From the NCBI GenBank assembly GCA_036402115.1, contig DASWTM010000215.1, positions 41,491 through 105,490 on the forward strand: a stretch of 64,000 nt of DNA, read 5' to 3'. Under the pieces are notes generated by a model. The model made no database searches and was not told the DNA's origin. It saw only the letters and a program-made list of their open reading frames with translations. Within the stretch, counting starts at the first letter, position 1. Every line of letters begins with the position of its first letter. Both the position numbers and the translations under genes were made by a program. Shown here one piece after another: positions 52,248 through 60,703 of this stretch. The DNA is from Chryseosolibacter sp036402115. GTDB taxonomy: Bacteria > Bacteroidota > Bacteroidia > Cytophagales > Cyclobacteriaceae.

Positions 52248-53816
52248 ATGGACGGCAGAGCGAGTTTTCTTAAATTTTTCTTCGAATCAGGCAAGTTTTC
52301 CGATTCAACGCTCACGGGGCATATCGTGGATTTATTCCCGGCCATCGTGTACGTGTATGATGCGGACAGCGGAAGGATTCGCTATGTGAATAAACGTTTT
52401 CACGAATTTTTCGGGTCAACGCCAAGTCACATTGCCGATGCACTTCAGATTGTGCATCCGGAAGACGTCTCTACCGTTGAGGCTGCCCTTAACAATCTGC
52501 ACGGATTGAACGAAAACGATTCGTACACGTATATCAATCGTCTTCAAATGGGAGATGGTCTTTGGAAGACATTTCGCACACAGGCCTATGTGCTCCAGAA
52601 ACGTCACGATGGCAAAGCATCTTCTGTTCTTTTTATCGCAAAGGATGTCTCTGAAGAATTAAGGAACAAACAAGAGTTCGATGCTTTCCATGAAATCCTT
52701 GACGACACAGAAGAGTTGTTGCAGTTCGGCACGTGGACGATGGATGTGAATTCGAAGACGATGACGTGGTCAGACGGTATGCGCAAGTTGCTGGGCTATG
52801 CATCGAATGACACAAGTTCACCGCCATCACTTGAATTCTGTCTGAACCAGATAACATTTGACCATAGAAGTCGGGTGTCCAAGCTGCTCAACCATTGCTT
52901 GAATCACGAAGAGAACTTCGAGTCGGAGTATGTTGTTAAAACAAAATCCGGCATCCAGAAGATTGTTTTCACGAAGGCGAAGTTTGTAAGTGAGGGCAAG
53001 GGCTCGAAAAGGATGATCGGAATTACGCGCGACATCACCGCCCTTCGCAATTTTGAAAATGAGCAGGCACGAAATATCCGAGAGCTGAACCGGTCAAACC
53101 GGGAGCTTGAGGAGTTTGCCTACGTAGCGTCACACGATTTGCAGGAGCCGATTCGCAAGATTTCAATGTTCTGTGATCGCCTTAAAACAAAGCTGGCAGG
53201 TGCAGTTGATCTTGAATCAGAGCAGTTTTTGGATCGTATTCAGGCTGCGTCTTCCAGCATGCGAGAACTGGTTGACAACCTGCTCGAATATTCCCGCGCA
53301 AATCGCGGTGCGCATACCTTCACACAGCTTGATCTGAACAAAGTTTTCAATCAGGTACTTTCCGATCTTGAACTGAAAATTTCTGAAACAAAGAGTACGA
53401 TCGAACTACACGGAAATTTACCTGCAATCGATGGCGTAGAGACTGAGATCAAACAAGTCATCACGAACTTGCTCGGCAATGCTATCAAATTCAGAAAGCA
53501 GGGTGAGCCCGCAAAGGTTCGGGTGGAGTGTGCTTCCATGACTAATGGTGAGAAGCACAAGCATAATCTGAATGTCGATCAAACCTATTATCGAATCGAT
53601 ATCAGTGACAACGGAATTGGGTTTGATTCGGAAGATGCGTACAAGATCTTCGAGATTTTTCAGCGACTACACTCGAAGACAGCGTATCCGGGTTCGGGCA
53701 TCGGACTTTCCATTTGTAAAAAAATAGTTGAGAATCATAACGGTATTATATTCGCAAATAGTTCTCCGGGACACGGGTCGACCTTCACCGTTATCCTTCC
53801 GGAAAATCACTTTTAA
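52248..53816 (+). CDS. PAS-domain sensor histidine kinase
   Basis: A 522-residue cytoplasmic kinase (no membrane span). Two PAS domains occupy about 22-135 (IVYVYDADSGRIRYVNKRFH) and 140-270 (FGTWTMDVNSKTMTWSDGMR), followed by a PAC-like end and HisKA with His296 in AYVASHDLQEPIRKI, then an HATPase with TNLLGNAIKFRKQGEP, DNGIGFDSEDA and GSGIGLSI. It starts 8 bp after the NtrC-type gene, so the same transcript encodes it. Its PAS domains would sense an internal signal. Confidence 0.94.
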   Translation: MDGRASFLKFFFESGKFSDSTLTGHIVDLFPAIVYVYDADSGRIRYVNKRFHEFFGSTPSHIADALQIVHPEDVSTVEAALNNLHGLNENDSYTYINRLQMGDGLWKTFRTQAYVLQKRHDGKASSVLFIAKDVSEELRNKQEFDAFHEILDDTEELLQFGTWTMDVNSKTMTWSDGMRKLLGYASNDTSSPPSLEFCLNQITFDHRSRVSKLLNHCLNHEENFESEYVVKTKSGIQKIVFTKAKFVSEGKGSKRMIGITRDITALRNFENEQARNIRELNRSNRELEEFAYVASHDLQEPIRKISMFCDRLKTKLAGAVDLESEQFLDRIQAASSSMRELVDNLLEYSRANRGAHTFTQLDLNKVFNQVLSDLELKISETKSTIELHGNLPAIDGVETEIKQVITNLLGNAIKFRKQGEPAKVRVECASMTNGEKHKHNLNVDQTYYRIDISDNGIGFDSEDAYKIFEIFQRLHSKTAYPGSGIGLSICKKIVENHNGIIFANSSPGHGSTFTVILPENHF

Positions 53817-53819
53817 AAC

Positions 53820-55259
53820 ATGTACGACCACACGAAGCCCGTTCGTATCCTTATCATTGATGACGATGAGGATGATTTTATTTTGACGAAGGAATACCTG
53901 GAGGCCATCCAGGACCGCGATCTTGTGATCGAATGGTGCTACAATTTCAAGACTGCACTGGAGCACATCGCGGCAAAACGTTTCGACCTCTATTTTGTCG
54001 ATTATCGCCTTGGTGCGAAAACAGGTATCGATCTACTGCAGGAGGCGATGGTTCTTAACTGTGAAGAACCGATCATCCTTCTTACCGGTAAAGGAAATAC
54101 TAACATCGATAAGCAGGCGATGCAATTGGGCGCGGTGGATTATCTGGTGAAGTCTGAGCTGACGACAGAAAAGCTTGAACGCTGCATTCGTTATTCGCTG
54201 GAACGCGCTGCCTCAACCAAGGCGCTCCGTGCAAACGAAAAGAAATACAGAAACATTTTCGAAAAGTCTAAAGAAGCAGTGTTCACGACAGATAAGTCCC
54301 TTGTATTTCGGGATATTAATACGGCCATGACTCGCCTCGTTGGCACCGAGAAAAATCATTTGCTGAAATCAAACCTGTATCAGTTTATCGAGAACGATTC
54401 AATACGTGAGTTGATACGGGAGAGCCTGGACAAGAAAGGCGATGTCACGGATCTCGAGGTCGAGGTATTGAGCCTGAAAGGCAAGAAACGTTTTTGTATT
54501 CTGAATCTTTCGCTTGAAAAAGACAGCAATAGTACATCGTACGTGCAGGGTATCCTTCACGACATCACGAACCAAAAGAAGAACGAACGGGCCACGTTGC
54601 TGGCAGAAAAGCTTGCCGCTACAGGCCGGCTCGTTCGGACGCTTGCGCACGAGGTTCGGAATCCGCTCAGCAATATTCACATGTCACTCGAACAGCTTGT
54701 CGGGCTGACCAAAGATGAAGACCGGATTTACCTTGACATCATCGATCGCAACGGCAAACGCATCAATGATCTCATCACAGAATTGCTAACGTCTTCCAAG
54801 CCTACGGAGATGGTACTGGAGAAGATCGTGGCACAGACAGTCATCGATGACGCGCTTTCGGCTGCGGTTGATCGCCTGACACTGAAACAGATTAAGCTGA
54901 AGCTTCACTACCCCGATGCTCCGTGCTACATTCGGGGCGATCAAAGCAAGTTGAAAATTGCCTTGCTCAACATCATCATCAACGCGATTGAGGCCATGGA
55001 TGGCGGGGCAGGGGAGTTAAAGATTGTTTTGTCGTGCAACGAGGAGAGCAATATTATCGAGATTACTGACAATGGCTGCGGTATACCTCCTGAAAACCTT
55101 TCAAAATTGTTCGAACCCTTCTTTACTTCGAAGCGCAATGGTATCGGTCTTGGCCTTGCATCAACGCTTAATATTCTCCAGGCGCACAACGCTACGGTCG
55201 AGGTGAAATCTAAAGTGGGTGCAGGAACTACATTCCTGGTGAGTTTTAATCATCCATAA
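53820..55259 (+). CDS. Receiver-PAS-histidine kinase (NtrB-like)
   Basis: A 479-residue protein with an N-terminal receiver (1-125; IIDDDEDDF, phospho-acceptor Asp61 in FVDYRLGAKTG, and SELTTEKL), a PAS domain (about 140-255), then HisKA of the NtrB type with His277 in RTLAHEVRNPLSNIHM and HATPase with NIIINAIEAMDGGAGE, DNGCGIPPENL and GIGLGL. NtrB-type His motifs (HEVRNPL) usually pair with NtrC-type regulators, and it sits three bases after the PAS kinase. It could feed phosphate to the activator at 50755 and receive it from the PAS kinase. Confidence 0.95.
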   Translation: MYDHTKPVRILIIDDDEDDFILTKEYLEAIQDRDLVIEWCYNFKTALEHIAAKRFDLYFVDYRLGAKTGIDLLQEAMVLNCEEPIILLTGKGNTNIDKQAMQLGAVDYLVKSELTTEKLERCIRYSLERAASTKALRANEKKYRNIFEKSKEAVFTTDKSLVFRDINTAMTRLVGTEKNHLLKSNLYQFIENDSIRELIRESLDKKGDVTDLEVEVLSLKGKKRFCILNLSLEKDSNSTSYVQGILHDITNQKKNERATLLAEKLAATGRLVRTLAHEVRNPLSNIHMSLEQLVGLTKDEDRIYLDIIDRNGKRINDLITELLTSSKPTEMVLEKIVAQTVIDDALSAAVDRLTLKQIKLKLHYPDAPCYIRGDQSKLKIALLNIIINAIEAMDGGAGELKIVLSCNEESNIIEITDNGCGIPPENLSKLFEPFFTSKRNGIGLGLASTLNILQAHNATVEVKSKVGAGTTFLVSFNHP

Positions 55260-55264
55260 AAAAG

Positions 55265-55300
55265 AAAAAGGGCTATTCATGCGAATAACCCTTTTTGTGA
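55265..55300 (+). terminator. Intrinsic terminator of the rpoN operon
   Basis: AAAAAGGG-c-TATTC (55265-55278) pairs with GAATA-a-CCCTTTTT (55283-55296) with one internal mismatch and a 4-nt loop, followed by GTGAATTT. Confidence 0.9.
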
Positions 55301-55423
55301 ATTTGGAACTCTGGGTTGCTCTTAGAGATCCTTATTCTATATATAAACTGACAACTTATTGAGATGTCAGGACGATCCATGCACTATTCGTTTTCTAAGA
55401 GTAAACAATTATGCCATGTAGTC

Positions 55424-55636
55424 TCACCGTTGTACGCTTTGCTTCTTGTCTTTTGATGAACAGACCGTAATAGACTCCTGCCTTTTCGCTGTTTGTTGTT
55501 TTATCGATGTGGGTTTCTCGTTCCAGCGAAGGACGTATGTCGCCAGCCTGGAATCCTGGGTTAAGGGCGACACGATAGTTGGCAACACCGTTAGCGCTAG
55601 TAGTGCTGTACCTAGTATCCAAGCTCTCTTCTTCAT
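55424..55636 (-). CDS. Putative small exported protein
   Basis: A 70-codon frame starting at ATG 55636. MKKRAWILGTALLALTVLPT gives a good signal-peptide profile, and the mature part is short and polar, with a KQQTAKRQESITV segment. A second frame (55395-55622, TTG start) over the same bases also stays open for 75 codons; its residues look more like a folded beta protein. Either a single small exported protein or a frame-shifted one is present. No family recognised. Confidence 0.4.
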   Translation of the reverse strand: MKKRAWILGTALLALTVLPTIVSPLTQDSRLATYVLRWNEKPTSIKQQTAKRQESITVCSSKDKKQSVQR

Positions 55637-55652
55637 GCGTTCCTGGTTAATA

Positions 55653-55677
55653 TAAAAACAGGCGCGTTGCCGCGCCC
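55653..55677 (-). terminator. Intrinsic terminator of the disordered-protein gene
   Basis: On the minus strand GGCGCG (55676-55671) pairs with CGCGCC (55666-55661) around a GCAA loop, followed by TGTTTTTAT. Confidence 0.85.
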
Positions 55678-55687
55678 ATTTGTTTCG

Positions 55688-56089
55688 TTACTTCATCGTT
55701 GAAGAGTTCTTCTCGGTTTGCCCGGAATCGTCTCCTGCGTTTTTATATGGTTTCAGGCGCTCTTCGCGTTGCCTGTCACCCTCCGTTTCTTCCTCACCCA
55801 TCGGACGATTGCTATCACCGGCATTCGTTGCCTGACGCTGTTGATCCTGATTTGTAACCGTCTCGGTTGACTGGCTTGATTGCGTATTATCGCCCTGCGA
55901 AGTCTGTGCACTTGAATGTTGGTGCGCCTGTTGTCCAGTCTCCTTATTCATCCGTGCTCCGGGTTGCTCTTGACCGGGCTGCCTATTCTTCTGCGCACCT
56001 GTCGGCTCACTCTTACGTTGCGGATTAAGATCCTGACCTTGTCCTTGTTTTCCCTGACCGGACTGTCGTTGATTTTTGTTCTTATCCAT
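55688..56089 (-). CDS. Disordered Gln/Asn/Glu-rich stress-type protein
   Basis: A 133-residue protein of low complexity: starts MDKNKNQRQSGQGKQGQGQD and is rich in Q, N, G, S, T and charged residues throughout, with no hydrophobic segment. This composition resembles hydrophilin/KGG-type stress proteins. No family recognised. The Q-rich codons are not biased to a single triplet, so slippage is not obvious. It has a GGCAC...TTTTTT motif 47 nt upstream and its own terminator. Confidence 0.85.
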   Translation of the reverse strand: MDKNKNQRQSGQGKQGQGQDLNPQRKSEPTGAQKNRQPGQEQPGARMNKETGQQAHQHSSAQTSQGDNTQSSQSTETVTNQDQQRQATNAGDSNRPMGEEETEGDRQREERLKPYKNAGDDSGQTEKNSSTMK

Positions 56090-56124
56090 AGCTTTGGTTG
56101 TTAAATTTCACAAATGATGGAGAA

Positions 56125-56136
56125 AAAACCAGTGCC
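56125..56136 (-). promoter_or_regulatory. GGYAY-N4-TTT motif ahead of the disordered protein
   Basis: Minus-strand GAAGGCACTGGTTTTTTCTC: GGCAC at 56136-56132, T run at positions 9-14, 47 nt upstream of the ATG at 56089. Confidence 0.5.
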
Positions 56137-56276
56137 TTCGCGATTTCGGTAATGAAATCGATACATACAGGCGCCTTTTATGAATATCGATTGACAGAAA
56201 AATTGCTGAATTGAATTTGATCTGAGCGCGAAAGCGAACGCTGGCTGTAGATTCGACTCTACACTGCCGGGAGAGG

Positions 56277-56305
56277 TAAAAAAAAGCGGGCACGTAGGTA
56301 CCCGC
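56277..56305 (-). terminator. Intrinsic terminator of the YtxH gene
   Basis: On the minus strand GCGGGTAC (56305-56298) pairs with GTGCCCGC (56293-56286) around CTAC, followed by eight T. Confidence 0.9.
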
Positions 56306-56314
56306 CCGAATGCA

Positions 56315-56584
56315 TTAAGATACTCTTTCTCTTACTTTATTGTAGCGATCTTGCGCTTCGTCAGCGACATTTTCGCCTTCGTTAGTAGCCGTGTTCTTCA
56401 AATTCTGAAGTTGCTCCTTACCTTGTGCGAGAAGTTGACTAAGTTGGTTAGACCAGTCGCCAGTTGTATCTGCAATTTTCTTACGGAGGTCGCTACCTTT
56501 TTCAGGAGCCACCAACATTCCGATAATCGCACCCGCTGCAGCAGCGCCAATGATGGCCAAAAGTACTTTGCCTGTTGAGTTCAT
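56315..56584 (-). CDS. YtxH-domain protein
   Basis: An 89-residue protein: a single N-terminal span GKVLLAIIGAAAAGAIIGML followed by VAPEKGSDLRKKIADTTGDW, the YtxH signature (small Gly/Ala-rich span, then LFAPxxGxxLR-like). The rest is a polar helix with LSQLLAQGKEQLQNLKNTAT. YtxH proteins are induced by general stress in Firmicutes and appear among stress genes in Bacteroidota; function unknown. Divergent from the receiver gene at 56749. Confidence 0.92.
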   Translation of the reverse strand: MNSTGKVLLAIIGAAAAGAIIGMLVAPEKGSDLRKKIADTTGDWSNQLSQLLAQGKEQLQNLKNTATNEGENVADEAQDRYNKVRERVS

Positions 56585-56626
56585 ACTTGTATGTTTTAAG
56601 GTTATATTTTGTGCTTATACCGGCTA

Positions 56627-56638
56627 AAAAACTATACC
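56627..56638 (-). promoter_or_regulatory. GGYAY-N4-TTT motif ahead of YtxH
   Basis: Minus-strand AAGGTATAGTTTTTTAGCC: GGTAT at 56638-56634, T run at positions 8-13, 54 nt upstream of the ATG at 56584. Confidence 0.45.
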
Positions 56639-56679
56639 TTGTGCTCTCGTTCGTCCGAGAAAAACAATCTACAGGAACG

Positions 56680-56691
56680 GGTATGAATTTT
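56680..56691 (+). promoter_or_regulatory. GGYAY-N4-TTT motif ahead of the receiver gene
   Basis: ACGGGTATGAATTTTTTTTT: GGTAT at 56680-56684 then T at positions 9-17, 69 nt upstream of the ATG at 56749. Confidence 0.4.
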
Positions 56692-56748
56692 TTTTTACCA
56701 CGAGATGAAACAATTTATACGGCCGTGACGATTAATAGGAAAGAGGAT

Positions 56749-57093
56749 ATGAACAAGAAAAAAGTAGTGATCATCGATGACGAAGAGGATCTTTGCCACT
56801 TGATGAAAACCTATCTCTCTGACCTGAATTACGATGTGTTTCTGGCGTATACGTTAGGCAGCGGATTGAATCTGATGAGTGAAGTTTCCCCTGACATCGT
56901 ATTCATCGATAACAATCTCCCGGACGGGTTAGGATGGGAGAAGATGAACTACCTGATGGAGCATTATCCCAATTGCAAGATTAATTTGATCAGTGCCTAT
57001 CGCACGAAGGCGCCCGATGAACTGCCACAAACACGCTCCATTCAAATTCTTGAAAAACCGTTGAGCCTTAACGTCCTTAAAAACTATCTGTGA
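56749..57093 (+). CDS. Single-domain response regulator
   Basis: From ATG 56749 the protein has 114 residues; GGAAAGAGG just upstream is a good ribosome-binding site, and a 58-codon upstream extension is rejected. A bare receiver: VIIDDEEDL, phospho-acceptor Asp54 in FIDNNLPDGLG, a Ser in NLISAYRTKA (switch position) and Lys in ILEKPLS. No output domain, so it probably acts by binding a kinase or activator. It ends 1 bp before the AsmA-like gene on the other strand. Confidence 0.93.
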   Translation: MNKKKVVIIDDEEDLCHLMKTYLSDLNYDVFLAYTLGSGLNLMSEVSPDIVFIDNNLPDGLGWEKMNYLMEHYPNCKINLISAYRTKAPDELPQTRSIQILEKPLSLNVLKNYL

Positions 57094-57094
57094 C

Positions 57095-58294
57095 TTAACT
57101 CGGATCTGCGTTGCGCTTTTCTTTACGAGCCGCACGCTTCTCTTTACGTTCAGCTTTTTTACGCTCGCGTTTTTCCTTTCGCAGGTCCTTTTTGGATTTC
57201 ACCTGCGTTGCTTTTCCGGTAGTGGAGATGTTTATCGTATCATCGGTGTTTCTGGCAAACGCTTCTACAAATGCATTGCGGAATATATTCCATAGCGCAG
57301 GCCACACTGGCGTATCGATGTTAGAGATATTGCCACGCAGGGGAACGCGTGTTGCGAATTGGTTCTTCGGTTGATTCTCGAACAGTTCGACAAGCACACC
57401 GGCAATGGATTCCCAAACCAGTTGCGCAGGTTTGTCTTTATCTTCTTTCCAATCCACTACTTTCAGATTATTGAACAGCGGCTTGACATAGCCATTGATG
57501 TTCCCCTCTTTCAATGCCATTTCCGAATACAGGTTGAACGTGCCTTCCTCAACGTCTATTTTGGCGTAAGCAGCGAAGAAATCGTTGAGGGCGGTGAGAT
57601 TCACATTTTCAAACTTCATGTCCATATCGAGGTCTGGCACCTCTTTCAGGACGTTGATCTTCATATGCATCTCGAGATTGCCTCCTCCAATGGATGTTGC
57701 TCGTGCAAACACCTTCGAGGGCAACAAATCTTTCTGCTCTTTTGCGTTGTTCAGATTTTCAGCGATCAGGTGAACATTGTCAAGCGACAGGTCCACACTC
57801 GGTTTTGTCGTAAAATCATAAAACACAATTTTTCCTTCTTCAATCGTTAACTTGTTGATCTGGAGCGGCATTAGTTTCTTGATAGGCTCTGTCCAATCTA
57901 CATCCGAGCCCGTTTGTTCTCCAGTGCCTTCACCACCTTCTTCTGCTTTTTTTCCGCTGATGAAATTCAATACAGGTTTGTCGAATAGGATTTCACCCAC
58001 CACTTTGCCCTTGAATAGAGCATTCCATTCAACGGCCAGGTCCATCATCGGAATGTTGATAAAGGGAATTTCGTTGTTTCCGTCAATCTTAAATATTTTG
58101 AGCGAATCGATCTGGTAGGCCCCACGAATGAGGTGAATATCGACATCGTAGATTTGTCCGCGGTAGCCATCAAGGTCAGCGAGCACTTTGTTTACATACC
58201 GCGTAACCATATACGGCAGTGCGAGCCGGAACGCTACCAGTAACACCACCAGCACAACAAAGATCTTTAGCTTGGTATTTCCCTTCCACCGCAT
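57095..58294 (-). CDS. AsmA/DUF748-like envelope protein
   Basis: A 399-residue protein with an N-terminal span (NTKLKIFVVLVVLLVAFRLA) and a long beta-rich periplasmic part with AsmA/DUF748-type repeats (IDSLKIFKIDGNNEIPFINI, VDLSLDNVHLIAENLNN). The C-terminal 30 residues are highly basic (KKDLRKEKRERKKAERKEKR), an unusual tail for this family. AsmA-like proteins move or order phospholipids between the membranes. It follows the second AsmA-like gene at 58344 by 49 bp, presumably in one operon. Confidence 0.75.
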   Translation of the reverse strand: MRWKGNTKLKIFVVLVVLLVAFRLALPYMVTRYVNKVLADLDGYRGQIYDVDIHLIRGAYQIDSLKIFKIDGNNEIPFINIPMMDLAVEWNALFKGKVVGEILFDKPVLNFISGKKAEEGGEGTGEQTGSDVDWTEPIKKLMPLQINKLTIEEGKIVFYDFTTKPSVDLSLDNVHLIAENLNNAKEQKDLLPSKVFARATSIGGGNLEMHMKINVLKEVPDLDMDMKFENVNLTALNDFFAAYAKIDVEEGTFNLYSEMALKEGNINGYVKPLFNNLKVVDWKEDKDKPAQLVWESIAGVLVELFENQPKNQFATRVPLRGNISNIDTPVWPALWNIFRNAFVEAFARNTDDTINISTTGKATQVKSKKDLRKEKRERKKAERKEKRAARKEKRNADPS

Positions 58295-58343
58295 AACACA
58301 AGAATTTCACTAGCAAAAAGTAAATTCTCATGCCTTCGGTCGG

Positions 58344-59999
58344 TTACTTGTTTTTCTTATTGCCTTTGAGCTTTTGTACTGTCGCTTCAGCCTTGTCGAG
58401 GTTAAAGGCAGACTTGATACCGGTAAACAGAGATTTCCACCAGAAATTAAAAACGCTGCGTGAGCGATCGCGTTCAAAGCTGATAGTTCCGGTTCGCTTC
58501 TCCTCCGGCATGCTTTCGTCCATGTTTTTACGGACAACGAAGGCGTTAATGATGAACGTCTTCAGATTGTCTTTTCGCAATTCTTCCTCGCTTTTACGTT
58601 GATTGCGTTTTTTCTTTCCAACTTTTTCAATCTGTTCATCCGTCCGATACGATACTATTTTCAAATCCTGGTAGTTGATGGCTACTTCTCCGGAAGAAGC
58701 GCGGTCATTGTATTGAAAAGCAAAGTCAAGTCGATTCAAGGTCCCTGTTTCGAACTCGATATTAGCGGCAGGTTCGACCATACTGTTCAGTTTGGCAAAT
58801 GAAAGCCGGGAGAGTGAACCTTTTACGGTGGAATTCTTCCTGGTATTCCAGGGCGAATGATTTTCAACAACGAGTTTAGCATGTCCCATAAAATCCGCCT
58901 TCGCCTTCAAAACCATTTCGCCATTGGGATTGGCGCCATCGTTTGTAATGGAAGAGAGGGTTCCTTCCAGGTTATCAAAAAATACCTTTCCCGCTTCATC
59001 GGCATTTGCAGGTACTTCTTCATACTCCACATAGCTTTTCGTAATTTTTAATTCATTAAGGGAGAGACCGAAAGGGATCAACCTTAACTGCGCGATGGGT
59101 AGGGGAACAACCTTTTGCTTGTGCGGTAAACGCTTATCATGAAAGAGCTTGAAAAAAAATTGAATGTCGGCATTTCCAGCGTCCACGATCACAGTGTCGG
59201 TATACTGCAAATTCAAATTTGAAATTTTCAGGAATGGCACCACTCCTTCAATTCGATCCACATCATTTCCTGCGCGTCTTCCAAACTGGAGTTTGTTGAA
59301 AGAAGGGATGACACGGAGCGTATCCATCGCAAAACTATGGTCGTGCAGATTCAGATTCGTTTGGTGAATGGTAAACGTATAGAAAGAGCGTGGCAGATCG
59401 ATGCGCGTTCCGTTAGTCTTTATTTCCGAGAAGGAGAAGTCCAGCGGGCGATCCGGACGCATTGCGATATTGAGATCATGTAAAGATCCACTTGATCGTA
59501 GTCCTGTAACAAGCGAGCATTTTGCGCTGTCGGTCATTTCCATTCGCAGGGAATCGATGGTAATGCGTTCAATATAAACATCAAATTCTGTTTCCTTCCG
59601 CGATGCTGAGTCAAGGAACAGTTCAGACTTTTCGTGGATTACCGCATGCGGTTTGAATAGCGTTACTTCATCGATGTGCAGTTCATTTTGAAAAATGAGC
59701 GACAGTACACCAAGTCCGTCAACGGTTAACTTTTGGCAAGACAAGAATTCGGGATAAAGGCAAGTGGTATCGTACGCATCTTTTTCAACGACAAGCTTTT
59801 CGATAGTTAAGATGTTTCTCTTCCAGTCAAGGTAGATTGTATCATAGTGAATCTTAAGACTGCTTTTGTTGAGCTGTTCGATTTTATCCAACAAATTATC
59901 CTGAACATTTTGAAGTAGGTACGATCTTGCCACCACCAGCGCGGTGGCGGTGATCGCTATCAGGATAATCGCGTAAAGAGCTTTTCTACGTTTGACCAT
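58344..59999 (-). CDS. AsmA/DUF748-like envelope protein, larger paralogue
   Basis: A 551-residue protein with an N-terminal span (ALYAIILIAITATALVVARS) and a large beta-rich periplasmic region with repeated strand patterns, e.g. SLKIHYDTIYLDWKRNILTI and VPLPIAQLRLIPFGLSLNEL. As in its neighbour, the pattern is of the AsmA/DUF748 superfamily that bridges the periplasm and handles lipids. It has a GGCAC...TTTT motif 30 nt before its ATG. Confidence 0.75.
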   Translation of the reverse strand: MVKRRKALYAIILIAITATALVVARSYLLQNVQDNLLDKIEQLNKSSLKIHYDTIYLDWKRNILTIEKLVVEKDAYDTTCLYPEFLSCQKLTVDGLGVLSLIFQNELHIDEVTLFKPHAVIHEKSELFLDSASRKETEFDVYIERITIDSLRMEMTDSAKCSLVTGLRSSGSLHDLNIAMRPDRPLDFSFSEIKTNGTRIDLPRSFYTFTIHQTNLNLHDHSFAMDTLRVIPSFNKLQFGRRAGNDVDRIEGVVPFLKISNLNLQYTDTVIVDAGNADIQFFFKLFHDKRLPHKQKVVPLPIAQLRLIPFGLSLNELKITKSYVEYEEVPANADEAGKVFFDNLEGTLSSITNDGANPNGEMVLKAKADFMGHAKLVVENHSPWNTRKNSTVKGSLSRLSFAKLNSMVEPAANIEFETGTLNRLDFAFQYNDRASSGEVAINYQDLKIVSYRTDEQIEKVGKKKRNQRKSEEELRKDNLKTFIINAFVVRKNMDESMPEEKRTGTISFERDRSRSVFNFWWKSLFTGIKSAFNLDKAEATVQKLKGNKKNK

Positions 60000-60289
60000 G
60001 GACGGATAGCAGCGTTAAAAGATAGTGCCTCAAGTCGTCCTGAAGGGCAGAAATTTTCACATAGGATAAATTGAGCGCTTAATTTTTCGCAAAGTTTTGC
60101 AGTACGGGGAAGAAGAATCAGGTAAGATTCACTCAGGTAAACGATCGATTCTGACCATTTTTGGCGCATGGGAGCCTCCGATCACAGTCATTTTCAACTA
60201 ATCGATCGGAATAGCCATGTAATAAATTGCCGGATTATTTAATTATTAGCCGGTATTGGTTTGTAACTTTCAGCCGCAAACCCCCAAGA
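60000..60289. other. Divergent gap between AsmA-like gene and receiver gene
   Basis: About 290 bp. Apart from the minus-strand GGCAC motif at 60018-60029, I see no hairpin terminator or RNA gene. A TAACTTTC at 60264 partly resembles the Bacteroidota -7 box, 26 nt before the receiver ATG. Confidence 0.45.
60018..60029 (-). promoter_or_regulatory. GGYAY-N4-TTT motif ahead of the AsmA-like operon
   Basis: Minus-strand GAGGCACTATCTTTTAACG: GGCAC at 60029-60025, TTTT at positions 10-13, 30 nt upstream of the ATG at 59999. Confidence 0.45.
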
Positions 60290-60703
60290 ATGCCTTCTGG
60301 ACCCCTATACTCTCATTTGTTCATCATCGATGATGACATTGAAGATCAGGAAATTTTTATTGAAGCTGTCAAAGAAGTAAGCGATGACATTCACTGCTCA
60401 AGTAGTACCAGTGGTGAAGAGGCATTGCACTACCTGGAACACGAAGCGAAAAAACTTCCCGATTTGATTTTTCTTGACCTGAATATGCCGAAGCTGAATG
60501 GGAAACAAGTATTGAAGGAGATCAAAAAACGTCCTTCACTTAAGTCGATTCCGGTGATTATGTATTCAACCTCCTTTGCTCCGCGAGATATTGACGAAGT
60601 AAAACAAATCGGAGCGTCCCATCATTTGCTGAAGCCTTCCCGCTTCAACGACTTGTGTGCCGCACTTTCTCAAATTTTGAATCAGCACTGGAAAGCGATC
60701 TAG
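60290..60703 (+). CDS. Single-domain response regulator (Rcp1-like)
   Basis: From ATG 60290 the protein has 137 residues; a 21-codon upstream extension lacks similarity. Receiver motifs: FIIDDDIEDQEIF, phospho-acceptor Asp63 in FLDLNMPKLNG, a Ser in MYSTSFAP and Lys in LLKPSRF. The DDDxxD/ExxF opening is typical of the Rcp1/CheY-like receivers that partner bacteriophytochromes and PAS kinases. It converges on and overlaps the kinase gene at 60700 by 4 bp. Confidence 0.93.
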   Translation: MPSGPLYSHLFIIDDDIEDQEIFIEAVKEVSDDIHCSSSTSGEEALHYLEHEAKKLPDLIFLDLNMPKLNGKQVLKEIKKRPSLKSIPVIMYSTSFAPRDIDEVKQIGASHHLLKPSRFNDLCAALSQILNQHWKAI

